A DNA stretch of 64,000 bases, taken from the NCBI GenBank assembly GCA_900110395.1, contig FODP01000002.1:372001-436000 (forward strand). Direction: 5' to 3'. The stretch is from Rhodospirillales bacterium URHD0017 (lineage in GTDB: Bacteria > Pseudomonadota > Alphaproteobacteria > Reyranellales > Reyranellaceae). Both the position numbers and the translations under genes were made by a program. Positions 9,487 to 17,336 of the stretch are shown piece after piece (the first letter of the stretch is position 1; every line of letters starts with the position of its first letter). Under the pieces are notes generated by a model. That model ran no database searches. It saw nothing but the letters and a program-made list of their open reading frames with translations, and was not told the DNA's origin.

Positions 9487-10994
9487 AAGCTGGCGCGCTC
9501 CGCCTTGGCCCGGAACGTGTCGAGCAGGCCACGCTCGGCGCGCGTCAGCAGCTCGGCGGGATCGAGCAGCAGGACGATGCGCCCTGCCTGCTCGAGGTTG
9601 ACCACGCCGTGGACCAGCTTGACGGTCTCGTTGCTGAGGTTGGGCGCCGGTTCGATCTTGTCGGCCGGGCAGCGCAACACCTCGGACACCGAATCGACGA
9701 TCAGCCCCGCCTTGTGGTGCTCCGTCCTGACCACGACCAGGCGACGCGAAGCGCGCCCGTCCAGCGCTGGCATGTCGAAGCGCCGCCGCTGATCGACGAC
9801 CGGCAGCACCTCGCCGCGCAGGTTGACGACACCTTCGAGGAACTTCGGGGTCCGCGGCAGTCGCGTGATCTGATCGGGGACGCGAGCGACCTCGTCGACA
9901 GCCTCGATTGGCAGGCCGAACTCGTCGTCGCCAAGCCGAAACACCAGGAACTGGCGCTCTTCGCGCTGGCTACCGGGCGCTTCCTTGTCGCCCTCGCCGG
10001 TCGGGCCCCCGCTCGCCTTCAGCCGCTGCATGACGTCCTCCCGGAACAGTTGCTCCGGCGCCAGAACCGACACCAGCCGTCGTCCGTTGTCGCCGCGATA
10101 GATCGCCGAGATCTTGGCCTCGCCTCCGGCGCGGGCGGACAGCACCGGCGGGATCTTTTCGATCAGCTCGGCATCGGCCGGGAAGATGCTGCGCATGCGG
10201 TCGGCCAGCAAGCCGACCAGCGCGCCGCCGACCCTGGTGACGACGATCTTCTCTCGATCGGTGCTTTCTGTCGGTTTGGTGAAACCGAGCAGGCCGCGCA
10301 GCGACAGCAGGGGCAGCAGCGTATCGCGAAACGGCGTCACGCCGAGGACCAGTGCCTCGCTGCCCGGCATCGCCGCCAGCGCCTCCGGCGTATCGACGAT
10401 CTCCTGAACGGCATCGAGGGCGAGGGCGTATTCCTGGCCGGCCACGTCGAAGCTCACCAGCATCTGCCGGTCCTCGCCGCCAGCCGCCCCGTCGATCTCT
10501 CTTTCCGGCACCGCGGCCCCGGAAGGAGTGACTGCCAGCGCGCGCCGCGGCCGCGCTCGCGCCTCCTGAACGAAGGTAGCGCCGATCAGCCCTTCGATAT
10601 CGAGGATCTTGGCGATGGCGGTCTTGCCGTCGGCGGCGAAGGCGCCTTTCAGCCGCTCGCCCGGCCGAGTCGCGAGCTCGGCCTGGCGCGTCTCGATCTG
10701 TTCGGGCTCCACGGCGACCAGCGCCTCGACGACGTCGACAGCCAGCGCCACCGGCGCCGCGCCGTCGAGGACGATCGCCCGCGTCGTTGCCTCGGCCGAT
10801 TCCTCGGCGCCCACCAGCCCGCGCACGCTGGCGACGGGCAGGACGCTGCCCCGCAGGTTGGCCAGTCCGAGCAGCCCCTTGGGGGCCTGCGGCACGCGCG
10901 CCACGGCAGGCAGGCGGATGACCTCCGCGACCTGGTTCGCCGGCAGGGCGTAGAGCTCGCCGCCGACGCGAAACGTCAGGAAGCGCTCAGCCAT
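9483..10994 (-). CDS. cheW: triple CheW-domain coupling protein
   Basis: A 503-residue protein built of three CheW-like domains in tandem, roughly residues 1-145, 175-325 and 345-495. Each begins with the CheW strand pattern ([59 protein letters not shown]). Each also has the LxGLxNLRG-type segment, clear in domains 1 and 3 ([24 protein letters not shown]) and altered in domain 2 ([12 protein letters not shown]). Canonical CheW is about 150-170 residues. CheW bridges receptors and CheA; a three-domain version could link several receptor or kinase units. It overlaps the receptor gene by 8 bases and cheB by 4. Confidence 0.92.
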   Translation of the reverse strand: MAERFLTFRVGGELYALPANQVAEVIRLPAVARVPQAPKGLLGLANLRGSVLPVASVRGLVGAEESAEATTRAIVLDGAAPVALAVDVVEALVAVEPEQIETRQAELATRPGERLKGAFAADGKTAIAKILDIEGLIGATFVQEARARPRRALAVTPSGAAVPEREIDGAAGGEDRQMLVSFDVAGQEYALALDAVQEIVDTPEALAAMPGSEALVLGVTPFRDTLLPLLSLRGLLGFTKPTESTDREKIVVTRVGGALVGLLADRMRSIFPADAELIEKIPPVLSARAGGEAKISAIYRGDNGRRLVSVLAPEQLFREDVMQRLKASGGPTGEGDKEAPGSQREERQFLVFRLGDDEFGLPIEAVDEVARVPDQITRLPRTPKFLEGVVNLRGEVLPVVDQRRRFDMPALDGRASRRLVVVRTEHHKAGLIVDSVSEVLRCPADKIEPAPNLSNETVKLVHGVVNLEQAGRIVLLLDPAELLTRAERGLLDTFRAKAERASL

Positions 10995-12948
10995 TCTGCT
11001 GCTTGAGCGTGTCGGCCAGTGAAGCGATCTCTTCTATGGCCGCGGCAAGGTCCTCGGCGCCGCTGGCCTGCTCGGACGCCGCCGTGGCGGCTTGGCGGGC
11101 GGCGTTGCTCGCTTCCTCGGCGGCGGCCGCGATCTGTCGCGCGCCGGCCGCCGTCTCGCCGGCGGCCGACAGGATCTGCTCGGCACCCTGCAGGATGGCG
11201 TCGTTGGCGGCGCGCAGCGCGCCGAACTCGCGCTCCACCTTGTCGAGCGCGCCGATTACCGACCGGTTGCTCTGGACCTCGACCTCGACGGAATCGACGA
11301 TCTGCTCGAGGTCGCGGCGCAGCGCGGCAATCTGCTCGAGGATGCCGCCGACCGTTTCCTTGATCCGATCGGCGCTGTCGGAAGCTTCGCGGGCGAGGCT
11401 ACGAATGTCGTTGGACACGACGGCAAAGCCGCGACCCGCCTCGCCGGCGCGCGCGGCCTCGACCGAACCGCTGACCGCCAGCATGGTGGTCTGGACCACG
11501 ACCAGCGAGATGCCGGACACGATCTTCTCGATGTTACGGCCGACCGATTCCAGGCGCGCGATCGTCTTGAGGCTGGCGCGCGTGTTGTCGAGGCCGGCCG
11601 AGACGTCGGCCACCAGCTTGGCGACCGTGCCGCTGCTCTGCTTGAGGTCGTCCGCCATCTTGGCGACGCGCCCGTTTGTCTGGACGGCGTTCTCCTGTGC
11701 CCGCTTGGCGCTCCGCTCGATCTGGCTGAGGGCTGCCGAGGTCTGCTGCGTCGCGGCGGCCTGCTGCTGGGTTCCGCGGTTGATCTGGCCCTGCGCCGCC
11801 ATGATCTGTTGCGAGGCGCTCGACAGTTCCTGGATGGTGGCCGACAGTTCCTCGGCCGTCGCGCTGATCTGCTCGGTGGAAGAGAGGTCCACGCGGCCGG
11901 TGCGGGCGGCTTCCGCGATCCGCGCCAGCTCCCGCGCGGCCGTCTGACCCTGCTCGAGCGACTTGGCCTGCTCCTGCACCGCCGCCTGGGCCTCGCTGGC
12001 GGCCGACGATTGTTCTTCGGCTGCGCTGGCCACCAGGGTCGCGCCTTTTTCCGCTTCGGTCGCGGCGCGGTCGGCCTCCAGCGCTTCGGTCAGGGTCTGC
12101 TGGCTGCCGTCGGCGACCTTCTGCATGTCCGCGCGCAGGCCGTCCAGGACCTCGACGGCGCCGGCGCCAGCCTTCGATTCGTTGACCGCGGCTTCGGCCG
12201 CTCGGCTCAGGGCGGCGGCGACCTCGCGCACGTCGGCCTGGATCGCCGCGGCGAGCTTCTGCACCTCCTGCGAGCTCCTATCGGAGGTCTCGGCGAGTGC
12301 GCGCACTTCGTCGGCGACGACCGCGAAGCCGCGGCCGTGATCGCCGGCGCGCGCCGCTTCGATCGCGGCGTTCAACGCCAGGAGATTGGTCTGGTCGGAG
12401 ATGCGGCTGACCGCGCCGGTGATCTCGCTGATGTCCTGGGCGCGCCGCTCGAGTTCGCGGATGAGCTCGACCGAGGTGCCCTGGCGGACGCCGTTGCGTT
12501 CGATGGCGCGCACCGACGTGCCGATCTGCCCCGCGGTTTCGGCAAGCACCACCTCGACCGCTTCGGTGCGGCGGCGTGTGGCCTCCGCCTGGGTACGCGC
12601 CGTGCCGAGGTTGGCGACGACCTGCTTGATGGCGGCCAACTGCTCCTGCGAGGCGCCGGCGGCCTCGCTGGCGCCGCTCGCGATCTGTTCCATGGCGCGG
12701 CGCAGCTCTTCCGCGGCGGCCGCGGCCTCGCTGAGACCGCTGGCCAGCTCCTCGGTGGCGGCGGCAAGGCGTTCGGAGACCTTGTCCTGCGGACGGGCAG
12801 ATACGCCTCGGGTCGCGCCGTTCTGCTGGCCGTTGCGCGCCGGCGGGCGGGTCGACGAGCCAGTCGGGGGGCGGGCCGGCGCACGGATCGGCGGTTCGCT
12901 CGGTGGGGCGGTTCCGCCGGTCAGCTTGGACTTCTTGACGAGAGCCAT
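10987..12948 (-). CDS. soluble methyl-accepting chemotaxis protein with two signalling hairpins
   Basis: A 653-residue receptor with no membrane segment, HAMP or recognisable sensor domain. The first 50 residues are Pro/Arg-rich and disordered; the rest is heptad-rich helix. A canonical hairpin tip lies near residues 180-220 ([20 protein letters not shown], then [14 protein letters not shown]). A second, diverged tip lies near 475-520 ([16 protein letters not shown], then [14 protein letters not shown]). Two tips in one chain is the arrangement of Vibrio cholerae DosM, which stabilises cytoplasmic double-layer arrays. The C terminus ([10 protein letters not shown]) lacks a CheR pentapeptide. 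It is the first gene of the che operon and sets its architecture. Confidence 0.93.
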   Translation of the reverse strand: MALVKKSKLTGGTAPPSEPPIRAPARPPTGSSTRPPARNGQQNGATRGVSARPQDKVSERLAAATEELASGLSEAAAAAEELRRAMEQIASGASEAAGASQEQLAAIKQVVANLGTARTQAEATRRRTEAVEVVLAETAGQIGTSVRAIERNGVRQGTSVELIRELERRAQDISEITGAVSRISDQTNLLALNAAIEAARAGDHGRGFAVVADEVRALAETSDRSSQEVQKLAAAIQADVREVAAALSRAAEAAVNESKAGAGAVEVLDGLRADMQKVADGSQQTLTEALEADRAATEAEKGATLVASAAEEQSSAASEAQAAVQEQAKSLEQGQTAARELARIAEAARTGRVDLSSTEQISATAEELSATIQELSSASQQIMAAQGQINRGTQQQAAATQQTSAALSQIERSAKRAQENAVQTNGRVAKMADDLKQSSGTVAKLVADVSAGLDNTRASLKTIARLESVGRNIEKIVSGISLVVVQTTMLAVSGSVEAARAGEAGRGFAVVSNDIRSLAREASDSADRIKETVGGILEQIAALRRDLEQIVDSVEVEVQSNRSVIGALDKVEREFGALRAANDAILQGAEQILSAAGETAAGARQIAAAAEEASNAARQAATAASEQASGAEDLAAAIEEIASLADTLKQQNG

Positions 12949-13335
12949 TGGATTCCCTGGGACAATGCGGATTGCTCGCGATGAAACGCAGTCGCACGCT
13001 ATCGGCCGCTGGATAGTGCGACCCTAATGCAATTTGCCGCCCTCTCCAAGGCAGGCGGCTCGCCTGACGACGTCGCACCGCTGGCGCGCGTGTCTTGTGT
13101 GGTGAGGCTCGGCGGATTTGTGCAGGCAGCGGTCAGTTGGATGTCGGCGCCGACGGAGCCGTGCATCAGGCCCACCGCTTGTTCGATTAGAACCTGGAGC
13201 GCGGCAACGAACGCGCTGACCCTGCGTTGCGATATAGCGCAGGAGGAGACCGACATCGGCCTTCGCGCGACCCCCACAGTGACGGCTGACCGCGGTGGCG
13301 GAGTGTTCGATGGGCGCCGAGCGAGGGAGCTGGTC
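12949..13335. other. 387-bp divergent intergenic region between the che operon and the ROK kinase
   Basis: This must hold the promoter of the minus-strand che operon and that of the plus-strand kinase. The plus-strand frame is open from 13027, but its translation is Arg/Ser-rich and unlike the conserved protein, so I read it as non-coding leader. I see no strong palindrome or recognisable sigma-70 hexamers. The AGGGAG at 13324-13329 is the likely ribosome site of the kinase. Confidence 0.45.
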
Positions 13336-14409
13336 TTGAGCAACACGGACGAAGCCGACGCAGATGCCCGGCCGCATACTCCCCTTGCGCACGGGAGCCG
13401 GGTGCTGCCGGCCGTCACGGTCGACACCTATAACGAGGAACTGCGCGATGACGATGGCTTTGTCGGCGATCGCGCCAGCCGCCGTGCCTTCCGGGCGATA
13501 CTGGCCGACTGGCGTGAACGCCTGAAGGAGCATGGCGAGGATCCGCTGGGCGCCACGCCGACGGAGGAGGTCTCCAAGGCGAAGCTCGACAAGATGATGG
13601 CGAGCGACGATCCGAAGTCTGCCGCCCTCGTCCATACCGTAGTGGAAGAATTCGCCGTCGAGCTGGCGACGGTGGTGCGTCGTTTCATGCGGCTCGCGAG
13701 CTGGAAGGATACCCAGCGTATCGTGCTGGGCGGCGGCCTGATCGCCAGCCGCATCGGCGAGCTGGCCATGGGTCGCGCCTCGCTCATCCTGACCGGCGCC
13801 GGCGTCACGGTGGAGCTGTCGCCTATCCAGAATCATCCCGACGAAGCCGGCCTGATCGGCAGCGTGCAGCTTGCTCCGTCCTGGATCCTGGCCGGCCACG
13901 ATGCCATCCTCGCCGCCGACATCGGCGGCACCAACGCGCGCGTCGGCATCGTCGAGCTCAATGCCGACAAGCGCGGCAGCGTTGCCGAAGCCGATGTGTG
14001 GAAACGCCAGCACTGGCGGCACTTTGACGACAAGCCAAGCCGCGAGGAGGCGATCGACCGCATCGCCGACATGCTGGTCAAGCTGATCGAGCGTGCCGAG
14101 GGCGAGAAGGTGAAGCTCGCCCCGTTCATGGGCATCGGCTGCCCCGGCCTGATCGACGATCACGGCACGATCCTGAAGGGCGGCCAGAACCTGCCGGGCA
14201 ACTGGGAAGGCGACGGCTTCAACCTCGCTGTCGCGCTGGGCAAGCGCCTGCCGCGGATCGGCGGTCACGACGTCTTCATCCAGATCCACAACGATGCCGT
14301 CGTTCAGGGCCTGAGCGAGGTTCCGAACATGAAGGACGTCAGCCACTGGGGCGTGATGACCATCGGCACGGGCCTCGGCAACGCCCGCTTCACCAACCGG
14401 ACGGACTAG
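13336..14409 (+). CDS. ROK-type sugar kinase, apparently circularly permuted
   Basis: A 357-residue ASKHA/ROK-like kinase. I start it at a TTG at 13336, preceded by AGGGAG six bases upstream; upstream codons read as non-native sequence. Motif order is unusual. The adenosine-type segment RIVLGGGLIASRIGELAMGR lies near residues 128-147. Phosphate-1 (ADIGGTNARVG) comes only near residue 194, then GIGCPGLID and LPGNWEG. The phosphate-2 segment GTGLGNARFTNR is at the very C terminus. In ordinary ROK or glucokinase proteins DIGGT is N-terminal and GGG is near the C terminus. The substrate is unknown; sugar or glucose phosphorylation is inferred from the motifs. The cyclase gene follows 10 bases later. 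Confidence 0.8.
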   Translation: MSNTDEADADARPHTPLAHGSRVLPAVTVDTYNEELRDDDGFVGDRASRRAFRAILADWRERLKEHGEDPLGATPTEEVSKAKLDKMMASDDPKSAALVHTVVEEFAVELATVVRRFMRLASWKDTQRIVLGGGLIASRIGELAMGRASLILTGAGVTVELSPIQNHPDEAGLIGSVQLAPSWILAGHDAILAADIGGTNARVGIVELNADKRGSVAEADVWKRQHWRHFDDKPSREEAIDRIADMLVKLIERAEGEKVKLAPFMGIGCPGLIDDHGTILKGGQNLPGNWEGDGFNLAVALGKRLPRIGGHDVFIQIHNDAVVQGLSEVPNMKDVSHWGVMTIGTGLGNARFTNRTD

Positions 14410-14419
14410 GAGCTCCCGC

Positions 14420-15388
14420 GTGGAAGCGCCGCGCCTGGAACGCAAGCTGGTCGCCATCCTCGCCGCCGACGTCGAGGGCTACAGCCGCCACATGGAACGC
14501 GACGAAGCGGCAACGCTGGCCGCCCTGTCCGCCCATCGCGTGATCGTCGATGACCTCATCAGCTCCTTCAATGGCCGCATCACCGGCACGGCCGGCGACA
14601 GCGTGCTGGCGGAGTTCGCCAGCGTCGTCGATGCCGTCGACTGTGCGGTGAAGATCCAGGACGCGCTGGCCGTGGCAAACGAGGCATTGCCGGATGAGCA
14701 TCGCCTGCGGTTTCGCATCGGCATCAATGTCGGCGACGTCATGGTCAAGGACGGCGACATCTTCGGCGACGGCGTCAATATCGCCGCCCGCCTCGAATCC
14801 CTGGCCGAGGCGGGCGGCATCTGCATCTCGCGCGGCGTGCGCGACCATGTACGCAAGATGGGCCGCTTCGCCTTCGAGGACCTGGGCGAGCAGAGCGTCA
14901 AGAACATCGACCAGCCGATACGCGCCTTTCGGCTGCGCGGCGTGGATCCCACGACGGCGCCAGCGCCGATTTCGCCGGCGACGGCTTCTCCAGCGTCAGC
15001 CGACCACTCCTCCTCCGACGGCCCCGTCCTGCGGCAGCCGGCCAGTCCTGCCGAGGAAGCGGAGTTCGAGCTGACGTTCTGGGAGTCGATCAAGGACAGC
15101 GGCAATCCGGCCGAGTTCGCCGCCTACCTCGAACGCTACCCGGCAGGCACGTTCGCCGCGCTCGCCGAAACGCGCCGCCAGGCGTTGCTGGAAGAAGCGG
15201 CCGTGCCGGCGGCGGAGGCAGCCGCGGCCGACCAGGAGGTCAGCGCCGTCGAGCTGGCGTTCTGGGATACCGTCAAGGACAGCGCCAATCCTGAAATGTA
15301 TTCCGCCTACCTCGAGCGCTATCCCGAAGGCGCCTTCGCCGCCTTGGCGAAAGTTCGCGTCGAGGAGCTCGGATCGCCGCCCCCGTGA
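14420..15388 (+). CDS. class III adenylate/guanylate cyclase with C-terminal FW/YP repeats
   Basis: A 322-residue protein starting at GTG 14420, with AGGAG at 14408-14412 overlapping the previous stop. Residues 6-170 form a class III cyclase domain: metal Asp in LAADVEGYSRHM, GDSVLAEF, second metal Asp in INVGDVMVKDG and DGVNIAARLESLAEAGG. A low-complexity linker follows. Two copies of a roughly 40-residue repeat lie near 215-257 and 277-318, each with an FW...D/N P...YL-RYP-G-FA-LA pattern. Such repeats also occur in caspase-like and TPR proteins and probably mediate binding. The product is likely cAMP, by family. It may form an operon with the kinase. Confidence 0.9.
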   Translation: MEAPRLERKLVAILAADVEGYSRHMERDEAATLAALSAHRVIVDDLISSFNGRITGTAGDSVLAEFASVVDAVDCAVKIQDALAVANEALPDEHRLRFRIGINVGDVMVKDGDIFGDGVNIAARLESLAEAGGICISRGVRDHVRKMGRFAFEDLGEQSVKNIDQPIRAFRLRGVDPTTAPAPISPATASPASADHSSSDGPVLRQPASPAEEAEFELTFWESIKDSGNPAEFAAYLERYPAGTFAALAETRRQALLEEAAVPAAEAAAADQEVSAVELAFWDTVKDSANPEMYSAYLERYPEGAFAALAKVRVEELGSPPP

Positions 15389-15458
15389 GGCACTGGGAGC
15401 CGACAATGCGCCTGTTCACGTTACAGGTCTGCCGCCGCCTCGGACATCTGTCTCGCGG

Positions 15459-17267
15459 ATGGTAAGCATGGCAAAGCTGCCCGGATCGGCCCTGGCGGAC
15501 CGCGATTCCGATCTCCCGGTGATCCGTGGCGCCGCCATCGCCTTGCTGGGGGCGATCGCGATCCTGGCGCTCTACTTCGGCCGCGACGTGCTCATCCCGA
15601 CGGCGGTCGCGGTGTTTTTCGCGTTCATCCTGAGCCCGGCGCTGACCTGGGTCAGGCGCCTGCTGCCGCTGCCGCTGGCGGTCGCCGCGGTCGTGACCGG
15701 CGGCCTGCTCGTGGGCGGCATCGTCGCGGTCCTGGTGTTCTCCCAGCTCGCCGACGTGGCGGGCAGCCTCACCCGCTATCAGGCCAACCTCCATCAGAAG
15801 ATCCAGGACGTGCGCGCCTTGTCCGAGGGCGGAGGCGCCGTCAGCCGTTTCATGTCGATGGTGGCGTCGCTCGCCCACGATCTCAGCCCCGATGCCGGGC
15901 CGGCCGCGGTGCCCGCCGTTCATGTGCAAAGCGGCCTGTCGAACTTTGCCAGCGTCGCGGGCTTCGTGGCGCCGCTGCTCTACCCTCTGCTCAGCCTGGG
16001 CATCATCGTCATCCTGGTCATCTTCATCCTGGCCGACCGCGACCATCTCAGCGACCAGTTCGTGCGGCTGTTCGGCGCCAGCGACGTGCACGCGACGTCG
16101 CAGGCGCTGGGCGATGCCGCTACGCGCGTCGCACGGGTGCTCGCGCTGCAGCTTCTCACCAATTTCGGCTTCGCCGTGCTGGTCGGGCTGAGCCTGTTCG
16201 CCCTCGGCATGCCCAACGCCGTGCTCTGGGGCCTGCTCGCCGGGGCGCTGCGCTTCGTGCCGTATGTCGGCGCCTTGCTCGGCGCGCTGCTGCCCACGAT
16301 CATCGCCTTCGCCGTCCTGCCCGGCTGGCTGATGCCGTTGCTCGTGCTGGGATGCATCGTCGCCCTCGACGTCGTCATCGGCCAGGTCGTGGAGCCGCTG
16401 CTGTTCGGCGAATCGACGGGCGTCAATCCCCTGGCTCTGATCCTGTCGGCGATCTTCTGGGGCACCTTGTGGGGCCCGATCGGCCTCTTGCTGTCGACTC
16501 CGCTCACCGTCTGCCTTCTGGTCATGGGCAAGCATGTGCGGCACCTGCGGTTCCTGGAGATCCTGCTCGGCCACGAGCCGGCGCTGGCGCCGTACCAGCA
16601 GATCTACCGGCGGCTCATCCGCAAGGCCGTGGCCGAGGCATCCGCCGTGGCCTCGGCCGAGATCGAGGCCAAGGGGCCGGAAGCGGGGCTGGACGATGCA
16701 ATGGGACGCATGGTGGTCCTGGCCGAAGCCGACGACACGCTCGACCGGTTGAGTCCGGCCGAACTCGCGGCAATCGTCGAAGGCACCGATGATGTGCTCG
16801 ACTTCCTGTCCGCAGCGCCGGACGACGCCGGCACCGCTGCCGCGGCGGCACCCTCGGGCCTTGCCGAGCGGCGCGAAGACCAGCCGTCCTTCCGTTGTAT
16901 TGGCGGCCGCGGTGGAATTGACGATGCCGCTGCCGCGATCTTTGCCTTCGCTCTGCGCCGACAGGGCTTCGAGGCGGTTGTCAGCCGTCGCGGCGAACCC
17001 GACGGCGAGGAGACCCAGGACTCGCGCCGCGTGCTTCCGCTGATCTGCTATGCCTCCCATCCGTCGGATGCCGTCAGGCGCTACAACAGCCGCAAGCTGC
17101 CGGCGGAACAGGCGTTGCAGGCCCGCCATGCCGTGATCGACTACGACGTCGCTCCCGCGCCGCCGGCGGTCGCGGGCGTTGCCGGTCCGCACGACCTCTG
17201 GGTCGGGGACATCGCAAGCATATGCCGGTTTGCGGCCCATCATGCGCTCTCGGTCGACGGTCGATGA
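15459..17267 (+). CDS. AI-2E family (PerM/YdiK-type) transporter with long cytosolic tail
   Basis: A 602-residue protein. About the first 360 residues have seven to eight membrane segments (AIALLGAIAILALYFG, VAVFFAFILSPALTW, LLYPLLSLGIIVILVIFILA and others). The family loop GALRFVPYVGALLGALLP and the segment GQVVEPLLFGESTGVNPLAL are present. Families of this type are putative exporters or antiporters; transport of AI-2 is not implied. Residues from about 375 to 602 form an extra hydrophilic tail after EPALAPYQQIYRRL, which the 350-400-residue relatives mostly lack. The start is ATG 15459; a second ATG lies 9 bases later. No tight operon link to the neighbours is evident. Confidence 0.85.
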   Translation: MVSMAKLPGSALADRDSDLPVIRGAAIALLGAIAILALYFGRDVLIPTAVAVFFAFILSPALTWVRRLLPLPLAVAAVVTGGLLVGGIVAVLVFSQLADVAGSLTRYQANLHQKIQDVRALSEGGGAVSRFMSMVASLAHDLSPDAGPAAVPAVHVQSGLSNFASVAGFVAPLLYPLLSLGIIVILVIFILADRDHLSDQFVRLFGASDVHATSQALGDAATRVARVLALQLLTNFGFAVLVGLSLFALGMPNAVLWGLLAGALRFVPYVGALLGALLPTIIAFAVLPGWLMPLLVLGCIVALDVVIGQVVEPLLFGESTGVNPLALILSAIFWGTLWGPIGLLLSTPLTVCLLVMGKHVRHLRFLEILLGHEPALAPYQQIYRRLIRKAVAEASAVASAEIEAKGPEAGLDDAMGRMVVLAEADDTLDRLSPAELAAIVEGTDDVLDFLSAAPDDAGTAAAAAPSGLAERREDQPSFRCIGGRGGIDDAAAAIFAFALRRQGFEAVVSRRGEPDGEETQDSRRVLPLICYASHPSDAVRRYNSRKLPAEQALQARHAVIDYDVAPAPPAVAGVAGPHDLWVGDIASICRFAAHHALSVDGR

Positions 17268-17336
17268 GCCAAGGCGCGCGGCGGGAGCCGAAGGCGCACT
17301 CCGCGCGTTCTCCTCACCGCAAGCGAAGGAAAGAAC

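Noticed and set aside
13027-13335. N-terminal extension of the ROK-type kinase frame
   Set aside because: The encoded residues are Arg/Ser-rich with scattered Cys, and no ribosome site precedes 13027. A TTG at 13336 with a good site begins the conserved protein.
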